A stretch of 64,000 nt of DNA from Cylicocyclus nassatus. Its lineage: Eukaryota > Nematoda > Chromadorea > Rhabditida > Strongylidae. This document shows positions 1 through 10,099 of this stretch, one piece after another. The stretch spans positions 92,464,443-92,528,442 of the forward strand of contig CATQJL010000316.1 of NCBI GenBank assembly GCA_958299035.1, read 5' to 3'. The first letter of the stretch is position 1; each line of letters opens with the position of its first letter. The position numbers and the translations under genes were made by a program. The notes under the pieces were generated by a model. It was not told the DNA's origin and did no database searches. It saw only the letters and a list, made by a program, of their open reading frames with translations.

Positions 1-121
1 AGATTTACCCTCAAGGTTAGATTTAACCCTCAGGGTTAAGCCTACCCTTTGTTTCATGAATACGGGTTAGTCGCTTTCCAGGGTTAAACTAACCCTCCAG
101 GGTTCGTTGATGAATACGGCC
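1..121. repeat. End of a GGCCGTATTCATCAAC-type inverted-repeat element
   Basis: The stretch carries alternating blocks of AACCCT and AGGGTT and ends at about 121 in GTTGATGAATACGGCC. The same terminus occurs in inverted orientation at 16,819 and 16,908 and directly at 19,867. Related CCAGTGGG-type variants sit at 45,561 and 52,560. It is the right end of an element that begins left of the window. The superfamily is not identified. Confidence 0.55.
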
Positions 122-498
122 ACAAGATGCAAGTGAGAGAGGGAGTGAAGGTTATCTACTATTGATACGCGCTTGTTTTAGCCCATTCTCGTTGGTTTTC
201 CTCACTCAGTTAATGGCAATTTACGAATAGTTGTGCGATTGCTGAAGTTCAGTGAAAAAAGAAGTGAATTTCAGAATTTAGCCCTAGTGGGGTACAGAGT
301 ATCCTTGTTACAAGGTAATTTGTCGTTTCGTTCATTCTTCTTTTCACCACACTCATTTTCGTATAATATGATTTCCTATCGTATTTTCTTTTCTCTATCG
401 CCTACGCTGTTTGATGAAACTGCGATTATGTTGGCGCACTTAAAATGAACATAGTTTATATTTGTCGTGGACCCGCCACAGCTATGGCGCATTTAGCC
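122..498. other. No recognised feature
   Basis: A 71-codon open frame on the plus strand (233-448) has no recognisable motif and no clear splice context. I see nothing else here. Confidence 0.4.
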
Positions 499-501
499 TA
501 A

Positions 502-953
502 CAAGGGAGTGGTCAGAAATCGAAGTGGCCAATCCAGACAAGCTGCATGCCATTAGATGCAGCATGAAGCGCTGACTCTAAATCTGTCTCCCTTACCTGC
601 TTATCGCTTTTCTGGACGAAACTATAAGCCAGTGAAGGCCATTATTTTGCTAAGAAATTATGCGTGAGATTGAAAATTTAGCCGTATAGAACCACGTTTG
701 CCTTAATGCTGGGCCAAAACATGCAGCTAGCTTACTTCAAATTTTTAAAGCCGGAAGCTGAGCTAAAAGTGCAACAATGTGCTCAATTTTGCTGTTTTTA
801 TGTATGATTTTTTCACAATAAAACCGCTTGTAGCTTCGTCCATAGAAGCGATAAGCAGATAAGGAAGACAGATTCGAAGCCAGCATTTTATACTGCATCG
901 AATGATATACAGCTTGTTTGGTTTGGCTACTTCGACTTCTGACCATCCCCTTG
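502..953. mobile_element. PIF/Harbinger-like palindromic MITE (CAAGGG family), copy 1
   Basis: The element begins CAAGGGAGTGG and ends in the complementary CCCCTTG. TAA occurs on both sides (499-501 and 954-956) as a 3-bp target-site duplication. The two halves are imperfect reverse complements: the block near 530-660 reappears inverted near 800-930. There is no coding sequence. A TWA duplication is typical of PIF/Harbinger, so the assignment rests on the TSD and not on a transposase. Confidence 0.7.
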
Positions 954-956
954 TAA

Positions 957-1483
957 GCAAAAGAATGGAACGAAACCTTCTTTGCCTGTGATGTTAGAGT
1001 AATGCAATTCATCCACGATACGTACTCCTGGCATTTTATCCATATACTTATTTCTCTTATAGTCGTCGCTCTGCAGCAGCCCTTTGGAAAAATTCTAGAC
1101 TGTACTTTGATTACTTTTACAACGACTTATAACATCAAATGACTGGAAGCATCTATATAGGCTTTTAGTCATTTGATGTACTGTAAATACGTAATAAAAT
1201 ACTTTGTAAATACTCAAAGCTGCAAAAGCTTCATACGCATCAGAACCATGAAAAGTATCATTCAAGAAGCAGCAGCGTTTTCAATCGATACGCTAACTTT
1301 GAGCGCTCATAACTCACCAACCACTGAAGATGGGTCGAAGAGAATGGAATAAAAAGAACAGGAAAAGCTCTTAAGTGAAAGTGCTCCTAGATTTTTGAAT
1401 ATCATTTATTTTTGGGACGAAATATGACCTTAGTAAGTACCTTTGACTTTTGGGACACAGATTCTTTCTACATAATAGGATCT
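957..1483. other. No recognised feature
   Basis: A short inverted pair (CATCAAATGACT-like) occurs near 1,133 and 1,175. I see no gene, RNA or transposon terminus that I can name. Confidence 0.35.
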
Positions 1484-2093
1484 GTGGAGAAATCAGCTGT
1501 TTTTTTGGAGCCAACGTTAGTGGCAAAAAGGAATTCCTGAGCGGGGAATCGAACCGGTTCTGGCAAGTAAGGGTCGCACCCCTTGGCCACCAGACCATGG
1601 AGACTACATTGCATCTGTAGTTCATGTGCGTCAATCGCCTATTTTTCATCAAACTCAAAGAAAGTGGTGATGCCTGGAGGGGGGGGGGAGGAGGGGGAAG
1701 GAGGGAAGGGGGTGCGGTGTACAGGCTGTCGCAACGAAAACGTGCGGTACAAAAAGTGCTACTAACGCTTGCTACTTTTTTTTATTACAGAGTGTCTGTG
1801 GAGAAATCAGCTGTTTTTGGAGCCAATGTTAGTGGCACAAAGGAATTCCTGAGCGGGGAATCGAATCCGGGGCTGAGAGCTAAAAATCCCTTAGCCACTA
1901 ATTATGGAGATTACATTGCATCTGTAGTTTATGCGCGACAATCGCCTTTTTTTTATCAACTCAAAGAAAGTGGTGATGTGTGTGGGGGAGGGGGAGGGGA
2001 AAGGGGGGAAGGGGGTGCTGTGTCCAGGCTTTCACAAAAAGGGGCGGTACAAAAAGAAGTGCTACTAACGCTTGCTAATTTTTTATTATAGAG
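1484..2093. repeat. Tandem duplication of a ~305-bp unit
   Basis: Unit 1 (about 1,484-1,789) and unit 2 (about 1,793-2,093) align throughout. Both start at TCTGTGGAGAAATCAGC, share the block GAATTCCTGAGCGGGGAATC, contain a purine-rich G tract, and end in GCTACTAACGCTTGCTA followed by a T-rich run and ATTAYAGAG. The copies differ by scattered substitutions and small indels, so the duplication is old. Each unit contains a tRNA-like block on the minus strand. Confidence 0.75.
1540..1912 (-). other. Two tRNA-like (SINE-like) blocks with pol III A and B boxes
   Basis: Read on the minus strand, each tandem unit holds a sequence shaped like a tRNA head. In unit 1 (about 1,540-1,605) an A box TGGCCAAGGGG is followed about 30 bases later by a B box GGTTCGATTCC. 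In unit 2 (about 1,846-1,912) the corresponding boxes are TGGCTAAGGGA and GATTCGATTCC. A full acceptor stem does not form, so this is a tRNA-derived SINE head or tRNA relic, not a working tRNA. Confidence 0.45.
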
Positions 2094-2122
2094 TGATCCG
2101 GAACAAACCTTCCCCACATACA

Positions 2123-2708
2123 CTCAGATAATCGCCGGGGCAGGCGGTCCGCAAATTCGCGCTTTTCTGCAAGCGGTCAGCAGAATTTTGGGGCATGGCC
2201 AAACTTTTAGCAAGCGGTACTTCCTTTGCTGCCACATGTTCTGCCAGCGGGCAGCAATACAGAATTTTCTGCAGGCGCTCGTCAAGTAACTTCTTTCAGC
2301 GAGAGCTGGCCAAACTTTCAGCAAGCGCTCGAACTCTTTTAATGCAGTTTCGGGAGTACGCCGAGCAAAGGTAAGACTCTATATGGCAGAGGTGTCATCT
2401 TTGGTTTAATTACTCAAGTTTGGGGTATTTTCTCTCAGCGGAATATACTGGGGGCTGCGCGGTCCTCCACAAAGAACCGTGCGGCCCCCGAAAATTTTGC
2501 ATATTTTCGCGAAAAGTCCGCGAGAATGCGGCCACTGCGCCGCAGTCAATCTATAAGGAAACCGTGACTGTTCTCCAAGCATTCTCTAAAATTTCGCTAA
2601 AATTCTTCCCAATATCTGCAAGCGGACCGCAAGAAATCTGCGAACAATTTTTCCGGTGCCCGCCAACCTATGAATCGCATGGCCGCCTGCCCCCGGCGAT
2701 TATCTGAG
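2123..2708. mobile_element. CTCAGATAATCGCC-ended inverted-repeat element, copy N1
   Basis: The 586-bp element starts CTCAGATAATCGCCGGGGCA and ends in the reverse complement GGCGATTATCTGAG. The interior is GC-rich, with many GCAAGCGG and CCGCGAG words and an imperfect palindrome around the AAGAACCGTGCGG block. Other copies are at 29,380, 48,107, 50,741 and 63,750. It is inserted in a remnant of the short Helitron family: CACATACAC on the left continues as ACTTCGGG on the right. No transposase is seen and the superfamily is undetermined. Confidence 0.7.
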
Positions 2709-2775
2709 CACTTCGGGACGGGGTACTACTTGTTGTTATCGACAGATAGCAGTGGGGTACCCAGGATTTCCGCTC

Positions 2776-3054
2776 GGGGGGGGGGGGGCCACAAAAATTT
2801 TATTCGAATGAAGGTGCGTGGCTAACGCCACGCACTCCGAAAAATTTTTAGGGGTGCTTCTAAAAATTTTTGCGGGTCCCCAACACCTAAAATCTGGAAA
2901 AAGGGGGCGTGGCGTCAGCCACGCCCCCGAAATTTTTTTTTACAAGGCTAATTTGAATTTTTAAAAATTTTTAAAAATTATTTTAATTATTTACAAGTAT
3001 GCCCTTATAAGTAACTTTCAAAAATTTCGCGACCCATTCTCGGGGGGGGGGGGG
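2776..3054. repeat. AT/GC hairpin block bounded by two G13 tracts
   Basis: Thirteen consecutive G residues at 2,776-2,788 and again at 3,042-3,054 enclose an AT-rich stretch. It contains two GC-rich hairpins, GTGCGTGGC/GCCACGCAC near 2,815-2,838 and GGGGGCGTGGC/GCCACGCCCCC near 2,905-2,932. It has no open frame. It looks like a repeat fragment of unknown class. Confidence 0.4.
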
Positions 3055-3427
3055 CCCCCTCGGTGCGCCACTGACAGATAGTGATTATATTGGTTTTCTG
3101 CAAAGCATGAGCTGCGGGGCGGGAAGTTGTTACGGAGAGGTAAGCGAGAATGCTGATTATAATACAATGTTAGTTCCTAAGTATCCACATAAGGTTTTAC
3201 TGATTTTTTTTTCAAATTTTGGGCCACGGGACCGGGAGTTGGTAAGATGGGTAAGTAATTGTGCCGATCACGATAACATGATGGGGAAGGGAGTTTAGCA
3301 TATGGGGACCCGACGAGAAGCTTTACTTAACCTCCGGATTGAAAGTAACGAAAAAACTTCGATGAATAGTCGAAGTACAAAAAAGTCCTCTACACAAAAA
3401 GGAAGTCTCTAGTGCAAACGTTACTGC

Positions 3428-3699
3428 ACTGAGGCCCCCGCCAGAGTGCCGAAGCCACGCCAGCGCCGAGCTGTCCATTTGTTCGGGGCGGGACTAGCTG
3501 ACCCTGTGCAGGCAAGGGCTACCGGAGCTTCTGGCAGATTCGATCAATAATCGGTACATCTACCTGGCTGAGAACTAGGTCAGCTAGCCGCGCCCCAACA
3601 TGCACGCGTATCGACCGAAACAGCGCCGGGGCAGCTCGGCGCTGGCTCGGCGCCGGCGCAGCGCTGGCGTGGCTTCCGCACTCTGGCGGGAGCCTGAGA
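3428..3699. mobile_element. GC-rich inverted-repeat MITE
   Basis: About 35-bp terminal inverted repeats begin ACTGAGGCCCCCGCCAGAGT on the left and close GCACTCTGGCGGGAGCC on the right, both continuing into GCCACGCCAGCGC. No TSD could be fixed. It is much more GC-rich than its surroundings and has no coding sequence. Confidence 0.6.
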
Positions 3700-4163
3700 C
3701 ACGCGTACAGTGAACGAGCCGGCTTACTTAAAATCACCGCGGAATACGTGACGGATGTGCAAGAACCGAAGATGCGAGTAGCAGAACTGAGATTTCAAAA
3801 CTTTAACAGCATATTGCCTTCATTCTACCTTGTAACCTAAATTTTGACCAAATATTGAGAAATTACTGTCTTGCTAATCACAACGACCACTTCTTATGTA
3901 TCACTTCTGCAAAATCGCCCTTTTGTTCCGCTTCTTCACCTTCGCCTAGTTGTTGCAAACTATGGAAGAGATGTTTGATTATGTTACACGGTCCATATAT
4001 TGTGTTGCTGCGTAAGTTCTCGTTTTTTTTGCCTAATGTTTAAAGCACTTGTTCTAAGAGAATTTCATACTAATGCGGTATTGCTAGTATCATTAGAAAG
4101 TGCATTTCTTGCTCTTTCTAATGCATTTTTCGATAAATTTCTTAGTATAAGGAGATTTTAGGC
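3700..4163. other. Unassigned stretch with a charged open frame on the minus strand
   Basis: A minus-strand open frame of about 55 codons ends at a TGA near 3,877. Its last 25 codons are rich in Glu, Lys and Gln, which looks protein-like. No acceptor fits the phase left by the U-box exon, and I cannot match it to the C-terminus of UFD-2. A plus-strand GTAAGT lies at about 4,012. I leave it unannotated. Confidence 0.2.
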
Positions 4164-4527
4164 TTGAAGACACCGTCCACCCTAAGGTGAGGGTGTTGAG
4201 CTTTTGGCAGCATATAACAGTAGGGCCTCCTATCAAGCCAATGCCCAAGTCGCGGCGCAAAATGCCGCTTCGGAAGCGAGAAAATCGCTTCGGAACAGCC
4301 AAGATGCACGAGGACCCCCATCCATGCCCGCCCCTCCCCATCCATGCCCGTCCATTTGTGCGCGCTCATCCAATCACCGTTGTGGAAAGCCGGCCTGTGA
4401 GTTCTCCGGAATGGGGATTTTCGGGATTTTCGCGGATTTTCGACTTCACATTTGGAATCAGGGACATGAGAAGGCTCTGAAACGACAAAACCTGGAAGTC
4501 GAGAATCTGGGTGGATGGTGACTTTAA
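4164..4527. mobile_element. piggyBac-like MITE (AGACACCGTCCACC variant)
   Basis: The borders are TTGA-AGACACCGTCCACCC on the left and GGTGGATGGTGACT-TTAA on the right. They match the TTAA-AGGCACCGTCCACCC termini of the copies at 20,857 and 38,022. The internal GGGATTTTCGGG...TTTGGAATCAGGG block is also shared with those copies. The left TTAA has decayed to TTGA. Confidence 0.6.
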
Positions 4528-5816
4528 AATCTCCAAGCGGCCGAGGTACTTTTTCACTTTGAAAATATGTTTTTGCGAGGAAATCTCCATAATGCGCCAC
4601 TCAAGTCAAGTTCTTTCATTGGTTGCGGAATAAGGCTGTAGAAGGCTAATATATGCAGAAGCCTCAATTCTATGAAGAAAACGCCTTGCTAGTAAAATTC
4701 ACTGTCGAACATTGATTGATTGCATAGCTGTTCTACAAACAATAACTTTCTGCGAATAGAAGTAATCGATGAGTTCAAAGTTGGGGGTGCTAGGGTGAAG
4801 CAAGAGCTAGAAAGGCCCATCCACCAATTCCTTTTCGCGCTCACATCAATTGTGAAATTTTCATAATTCGTAAATAGGCATGCACACATGCGCTTAAGAG
4901 AGGTCAAAAAGCGCCTTCTTCTTTGCTAGGTCAAGAAAATTTCTCGGCAACGCAGGCCCTATGGGCTCTTTTATGTTGCAAAATAATCTACGAAAGTTGC
5001 TCTACCCATTGTTAGGAAAATGCCTATCAATTCTCATAAGGGAGCATTGCCAGGTCAAAAAAGACAGGTTTAAAGAAAAACGTTGTTGAGTTTTCAAGTT
5101 CTTGCTCCTTCCTTAACAAGGATTTTCGCAGATGTCAATTGTGTCTAGCCAAGGAACTGCGCAACACACAGAAACTAAGATCTTAGAATAAAGCTGACTA
5201 TGAAAGAAGTTATGACATTTTGAACTCAAAAAATTCAAATCGGACAGAACTTATGCAGCAACCTAATACTAATACTACACTTGGTTTAACATCATTACAA
5301 CACTCTTCCGTAGCTCTAGTCAGAATATGCATTCTAACCTTAAAATGATCGGAGGACCTGCCGCTGCGGTTACAGAAGTAAGTATGTGCACCTAACCGGA
5401 GAGGATTTTGATAAGTGATGTGGAAAAAGAAGCATGGGTCAAAGAGAAAAACAATATCTCTTTAGATCCCTCTCATCATCAAATGCTATCCTTTCCAAAG
5501 CAAGGATCCAAAAAATTATCCAAAAAATTCAAGACCAGTGCTAATACCGCGCTTCGTTCGACGATCGCGCTCCAATCGCGAATCCAGCCGTTTGAGCGCA
5601 GTGTGGTTACCGTACGTTGGGGGGGGGGGGGGGGAGGGATTCAAACGACCTTCACTTTTCAGGATCTCTATTTAGACTATCGAAGGTGTGCTTGTGACCA
5701 GTGACAACAAAACTAGACACAGTGCTTCAAGTTAATTCCGAATATGTGTTCCTTTTGGAACAATTTAATTCAGTATCTTCATTTTATGAGTATGAGAAAA
5801 CAAATTTCCAACTAAC
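4528..5816. other. ufd-2 downstream intron, no exon found
   Basis: I looked on the minus strand for the short C-terminal exon expected after the U-box (a Pro-Glu-Leu-Lys type start followed by a basic tail) and did not find it. A run of 16 G residues lies at 5,619-5,634. The exon probably lies left of the window. Confidence 0.4.
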
Positions 5817-5963
5817 GTGGTTCGAGCTCATCCTCGGTCAACGGTGCGCGATTGAATGGATTCGTCTGACTGCTCAGCAAATGGCGTAAGATATGTTTTC
5901 GATCCATGATATGACCGGAGGGTAAACGAACAGGATCCTCCATGAGAGTGTCCATCACTGGAT
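5817..5963 (-). CDS. ufd-2: UFD-2 exon: U-box domain
   Basis: This exon encodes the U-box, the E2-binding domain of the E4 ubiquitin-chain elongation factor UFD-2/UBE4B. Two bases complete the Asp codon split from the previous exon, then 48 codons follow and one base is left over. The family signature is clear: [17 protein letters not shown], then HIMDR, LRHLL and [11 protein letters not shown]-boxes fold like RING fingers without zinc, and indeed no Cys/His zinc ligands are present. The acceptor is TTGTTGTTGTAG and the donor is GTTAGT. About 20 residues that normally follow the U-box are missing here and should lie on a further exon. Confidence 0.96.
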
Positions 5964-6029
5964 CTACAACAACAAAATTTTTTTAAGGACCCCCATGAAC
6001 GCTGGGAGTTATAGCCATGCATAGCGAAC

Positions 6030-6121
6030 CTTTAAATTCATCTGGTGCGTCTTCCAACTCCAACTCCTCTGCTGCCTTGTTATTATATAACGTTTCCACT
6101 TTCTCCGCCAAAGCGCGGAAT
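6030..6121 (-). CDS. ufd-2: UFD-2 exon: linker before the U-box
   Basis: The exon encodes 30 full codons reading FRALAEKVETLYNNK and, at its end, the conserved APDEFK that leads into the U-box. It starts with one base completing an Arg codon and ends with one base that starts the Asp of the next exon, so the phases agree on both sides. The acceptor TTATAATAAG is weak for a worm-type site and the donor GTTCGC is non-consensus. Homology still fixes the boundaries. The introns on either side are 65 and 66 bp. Confidence 0.93.
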
Positions 6122-6186
6122 CTTATTATAATTTGACAATAGTGAAGACAAATGCAGGAAAAACCAACTTATGACATTCATCTCAC

Positions 6187-6269
6187 CTTTCTATCTGACT
6201 GATGGGCACAATGTTATTGCTGACAAGACGACGAATAACATCATTCATCATCTGTGGAGTGTACGATCT
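6187..6269 (-). CDS. ufd-2: UFD-2 exon: end of the Ufd2 core
   Basis: Twenty-seven codons plus two bases, starting RSYTPQMMNDVIRRL and ending PISQIE. They match the family segment that follows the FIA-DERSY motif near the end of the Ufd2 core. The acceptor is ACGTTCAG and the donor is GTGAGA. It connects in phase 0 to the exon at 16,631-16,753 across a 10.4-kb intron that holds the Penelope-like element and several fold-backs. Confidence 0.94.
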
Positions 6270-6343
6270 CTGAACGTATTAGAATGAGGAGCTGCTCAGT
6301 TCAATGTGCATAGCGTAGGCCAAGATTGGTAGGTGGATTTACT

Positions 6344-6383
6344 GGCTTACGTACGTTTCGGCGTCTTCGCCTTCTTCAGAGCC
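6344..6383 (-). ncRNA. Hammerhead-ribozyme-like motif (left Penelope repeat)
   Basis: Read on the minus strand: GGCT (stem I), CTGAAGA (core box), A, GGCG-AAGA-CGCC (a perfect 4-bp stem II), GAAA (core box), CGTACGTA, and AGCC closing stem I. The ACGTACGT after GAA is self-complementary, as in hammerheads with a very short stem III that are thought to work as dimers. One unpaired base separates the CUGANGA box from stem II, which departs from the canonical fold. Activity is unknown. Confidence 0.6.
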
Positions 6384-7046
6384 TGGAAACGTCGAAGAAT
6401 TCTCTATCCTCTCAAATGCTTCGTTTTCACCACATCGGTACAACTCAACAGCCAACAGAGCCAAAACAAACGAAAAACCGCTAATAGGGTTAGCGCTCAC
6501 CTTATGGCCTTGCGTATGAGAGGAAGCGACCACCGAGCAAAGCTGCGCCGCTAATGATAAGGATATGTTAGTCACTCCCAGGGTCAAGCAAGGGGTGTGG
6601 CACACGATCGCTGGTTACGACCCCCCCTGATTGCTGTCTTAATAAGACCCCCCCTGAACTATATACCTGAGATAGCATTTTACCAGAGTTGAGAAAGAGG
6701 TCAGGCACAAGTCTTTCGAAACCCCCCCCCCCTCCCCTCCCGTGAAAGCCCTCAAACGACCCCTTCTTCCTCCTCTTAACCTCTGGACCTCAAAGTGTGA
6801 CATTTTGGAGGACACCATCTTTTTCTAGAGAGTTTTCAGATTTCTGAGAGCTGTACGCCCGATTTTCTGTGACTGCACTTTACAATCACACTTAATTTGA
6901 CGGCTGATTTTGATCTGAATGAGCATATTGAAAGGGCCATAATTTTCTTATGGGTGGGGCGTTCGGCTCCAAATTTCCAATGTAGCAAGAAGAAGCTATG
7001 TGCTCAATACTCATACCAGCAATGGAGCGCTTTCTGGATGGCAAGT

Positions 7047-7120
7047 TAAGGGGGTGCGGCACACCCCCTTAAAAGCTGCGGCAGCCGCAGCTTTTAAGGG
7101 GGTATGCCGCACCCCATTAA
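7047..7120. repeat. Short near-perfect hairpin with TTAA flanks
   Basis: The arms read GGGGTGCGGCACACCCCCTT and its imperfect complement around a CCGCAGC core, flanked by GTTAAG and ATTAAC. It lies inside the Penelope-like remnant. It is probably a tiny MITE or extrusion-prone repeat. Confidence 0.45.
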
Positions 7121-7228
7121 CTATATCAAAAAAACATTTTTAGCGGACAGTATTTATATGAATCGATAGCCTAAACCTTGTAGATTCCATAGGACTGTTT
7201 GGAGCCTGATTTGTCTTCTTAGCTCTAA

Positions 7229-7708
7229 CAAGGGAAGGATAGTTGGATGCCGCGGCCATTCCTGATGATTTATATACCAAAAAATGCGCCTTCGAATGCA
7301 GATTCTGAATCTGTGCTCGAAATATGCGAAACGATCTTTTGAAGAAAGTTATGAACTTTTTTCCTTGAAAATTTATTTTCCTTGAAAATTTAGGCTACTT
7401 TTGGATAGTAAAAATCACCAGATTTGATCTAGCCTGCCGTTTGATGCTACTGAAGAAAATTTTAGACGTAGTAATATTTATTTAGACTATCTGGATCATA
7501 CTCAGCATTTGGAAACGAAAGAAAATTTTTTATTGATGATTTTGACCCTCCGCAGGAACGCAATTTTTTTAATGAAAAAAAATCATAACTCCATTCAAAT
7601 AATCGTTTCGCAGATATGAAAAACAGTCTACGAACCAGTATTCAAAAGCGCATTTTTTGGTATACAAATCATTATGATTGGCTACGGCATCCAAGTATCC
7701 TTCCCCTG
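7229..7708. mobile_element. PIF/Harbinger-like palindromic MITE (CAAGGG family), copy 2
   Basis: Termini are CAAGGGAAGGATA and CCTTCCCCTG, with TAA on both sides (7,226-7,228 and 7,709-7,711). The arms are reverse complements through the blocks around 7,255-7,340 and 7,600-7,690. It interrupts the Penelope-like element and so is younger. Confidence 0.7.
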
Positions 7709-8239
7709 TAAGTAATATTTGGTGAAAGCACAGCGATCAAAAGCGAAAAATGGGAAAAACGAGATTTTGGTTGGCTTATAACTCCACAGTTTGCAGGTCT
7801 TCTGAAGCGGGATTCCTGAGGTGGACAAAGAAGGAGTAGTGCTTTGTCTTGAGTGCAAAAACGGATAGCTAATTCACCTTTGAAACAAAGTTAACCATGT
7901 TGGAATTTGACCATTTCATTTAGTTAGCGTAGTATCTTGAATCTTCAGAATTCGCTCACACTTTGTCTACAGGGGTTGACTGACATGCTAATTATGGATA
8001 TGATACGAATATCATGTTATCACTATTATCAGATTACCCAACTACGACCCCCTCCCCTCTTGACTCCTCAATACGACCCCCCAGGTGTGGCGTGCCGCAC
8101 CCCACGCTTGACCCTGATCACTCCCCCACGCTTGACCCGACCCCGACCCGTAGATCAAAATCCACAAAGGGTCCGGAAGGGACCCTTTGTGGATTTTGGT
8201 TAGGTTGGCACCTACGGTCGCTATAACCTTCATGTTTAA

Positions 8240-8990
8240 GGTAGAGAGCCCTATTCTCCTGCGCAATTCCCTTTTATACTGTCGCTACATTGACGACTGC
8301 TGCATCGTGTGTCCTACACAGCATGAACTTGACACGTGTTTCGACATCCTCAACGCTCAATCGCCTAATATCAAGTTTACTCGCGAAAAGCCCAGCGAGC
8401 CTTCCTTGACGTTGAAGTGTATTTGGCTAATGGGGCGTATAGGACTAGATGGTTCCGAAAACCCAGTAACAAAAATATTCTAGTTCTTATTGTTCAGCAC
8501 ACTCACGCAGCATTAAGAGCTCCATCATCAGCAACATGTTAACTGCTAGAAAGGTTTCCTCGGGTCCACTATGTTAGGATTGTGACATCCCTCCAACCTC
8601 AAAAAGCAACTAATACGAAACCGCGCCTATGATGGCATCTGTACAGCTCCTGATTGCGTGATATGCCCATACGGTAGACCAGGAGATTGCATGAAGGCGG
8701 GCGTAGTCTACTTGATCACATGTCAATCATGTGGTGAAGAGTATGTAGGCGAAACAGGTCGAACTCTGTGCGTTCGCATCAAGGAGCATTTGGAAGGACT
8801 CGCAAAAGATAGATCAACACCACCCCCCCCCCCCTGAGTGCTCAGCAGGCTCTGTCATGAAAATACCACATTTGATACGGCGGTCACCATCTTATCGCAT
8901 CTCGAAATCCAAAAATCAATAGAAAAGAAGAATGCATTGACATCACAAACGAGCTGGAGCCCTTCCGGACCCTTCGTGGATTTTGATCTA
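8240..8990 (+). pseudogene. Penelope-like reverse transcriptase/GIY-YIG endonuclease fragment
   Basis: From about 8,265 the frame encodes the reverse-transcriptase catalytic motif RYIDDC, followed by the IKFTREKP block found in this family. A frameshift near 8,415 breaks the frame. The continuation ANGAYRTRWFRKPS is in another frame. From about 8,593 a GIY-YIG endonuclease module is readable: a Cys-rich CVICPYGRPGDC, GVVYLITC, then EEYVGETGR and RIKEHLEGL. Poly(C) at 8,823-8,834 causes another frame problem. The N-terminal RT domains are absent. It would once have nicked target DNA and primed reverse transcription of its own RNA. It is now non-functional. Confidence 0.85.
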
Positions 8991-9217
8991 AGGGTCGGGG
9001 TCGAGTCAAGCGTGGGGGAGTGATTAACATATCAGTAACTTATCATTAGCGGCGCAGCTTTGCTCAGTGGTCGCTTCCTCTCATCCGCAAGGCTATAAGG
9101 TGAGTAACCCTACTAGCGGTTTTTCGTTTCTTTTGGCTCTGTTGGCTGTTGAGTTGTACCGATGTGGTGAAAACGAAGCATTTGAGAGGATAGACTGTGA
9201 ATATCTTCGACGTTTCA

Positions 9218-9257
9218 GGCTCTGAAGAAGGCGGAGACGCTGAAACGTACGTTAGCC
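9218..9257 (+). ncRNA. Hammerhead-ribozyme-like motif (right Penelope repeat)
   Basis: Plus strand: GGCT, CTGAAGA, A, GGCG-GAGA-CGCT (stem II with one G-U pair), GAAA, CGTACGTT, AGCC. It is the inverted partner of 6,344-6,383 and keeps every core base, so a transcript crossing either end would carry one motif. The single extra base before stem II is present here too. Confidence 0.58.
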
Positions 9258-9410
9258 AATAGATGTACCTACCAATCTTGGCCTATGCTACATCAGCTGA
9301 TAGAAGATTACACAGTGATGCCAAGGTTTATCGATGGCCGGACCTGGGATTCAATTAGTTCCCAAACTTGTATTTCGAAAGGAAATTTTATAATACCTAA
9401 CTGGCATATA

Positions 9411-10086
9411 CAGAGTGTCCCAAAAAAATGTGAACACTGTTTGATCGTTAATAACTCTCTTGCTTTCAAATCTTTCGCCGAGCTTGAGGAGCCATTTTGT
9501 AGAGCGAGGTTCATCTTAGATTTGCAGCATGGAAAGAATTTTCGATCTTTATTCGTTACTGTAGGATTACGGTACAAACCTTGAGAAGGATTTTAGGAAA
9601 GTGAAAGCGGTTTTTGCCTCAGGAAGAAAGCCAAAAAAGCTAGAAAGTTTTGTACTGGACTAATCGAAGTCGCCGATTCTGTACATGAAATTTGTACTTT
9701 ACTGTGATGCTTCCTTCATGAGTTATTTTGTTTTGAGGTAACATTTGTTTTCCCAATGTCCATCAGAAGTCCGATTACACCATTAAAAGAGCTCAAAAAC
9801 TGGTGAAAGGTTGTGTACTGGAATCAGCATGCCTAAAAACCTCACTAAACAAATTTCCAGATTTTTTAAAATTTTTTCCAATAAAAGGCCTATTCCACAG
9901 TGGCGCAATATGCTGAAAGTTTATACCGTAATTCTACAGTAACGAAGAAACTCGGAAATTCGTTCCATGCCGAGAATCTAAGTTGAACCTCGCTCTACAG
10001 AATGGCGCTTCAAGCTCGGCGAAAGACTTGAAAGCAAGAGAGTTATTAACGATCAAACAGTGTTCACATTTTTTTGGGACACCCTG
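9411..10086. mobile_element. Tc1/mariner-like palindromic MITE
   Basis: Termini are CAGAGTGTCCCAAAAAAATG and its complement ending in ACACCCTG. TA lies on both sides (9,409-9,410 and 10,087-10,088). The arms pair over more than 150 bp, through the GATCGTTAATAACTCTC and CTTTCGCCGAGCTTGA blocks. TA target sites with CAG tips are typical of Tc1/mariner. No transposase frame is present. Confidence 0.7.
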
Positions 10087-10099
10087 TATTTGCCACTGT

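Larger units (their letters stand above)
6308..9293. mobile_element. Penelope-like retroelement remnant with inverted terminal segments
   Basis: A ~260-bp segment at about 6,308-6,570 reappears inverted at about 9,035-9,293. The outer tips match closely (GTAGGCCAAGATTGGTAGGT and its complement). The repeats contain hammerhead-like motifs. Between them lie a decayed reverse transcriptase and GIY-YIG endonuclease frame (8,240-8,990, plus strand) and a CAAGGG MITE (7,229-7,708). Penelope-like elements are known to carry such terminal repeats in direct or inverted arrangement, and to carry hammerhead motifs. This copy is inactive because the frame is broken. Confidence 0.75.

Noticed and set aside
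3877..4040. Candidate last exon of ufd-2 with an acidic/basic tail ending in TGA
   Set aside because: No acceptor in the required phase, no expected Pro-Glu-Leu-Lys start, and the opposite strand has a GTAAGT at the same place.
5408..5470. Plus-strand EAWVKEKNN-like peptide resembling the UFD-2 C-terminus
   Set aside because: It is on the opposite strand to the gene, so the resemblance is chance.
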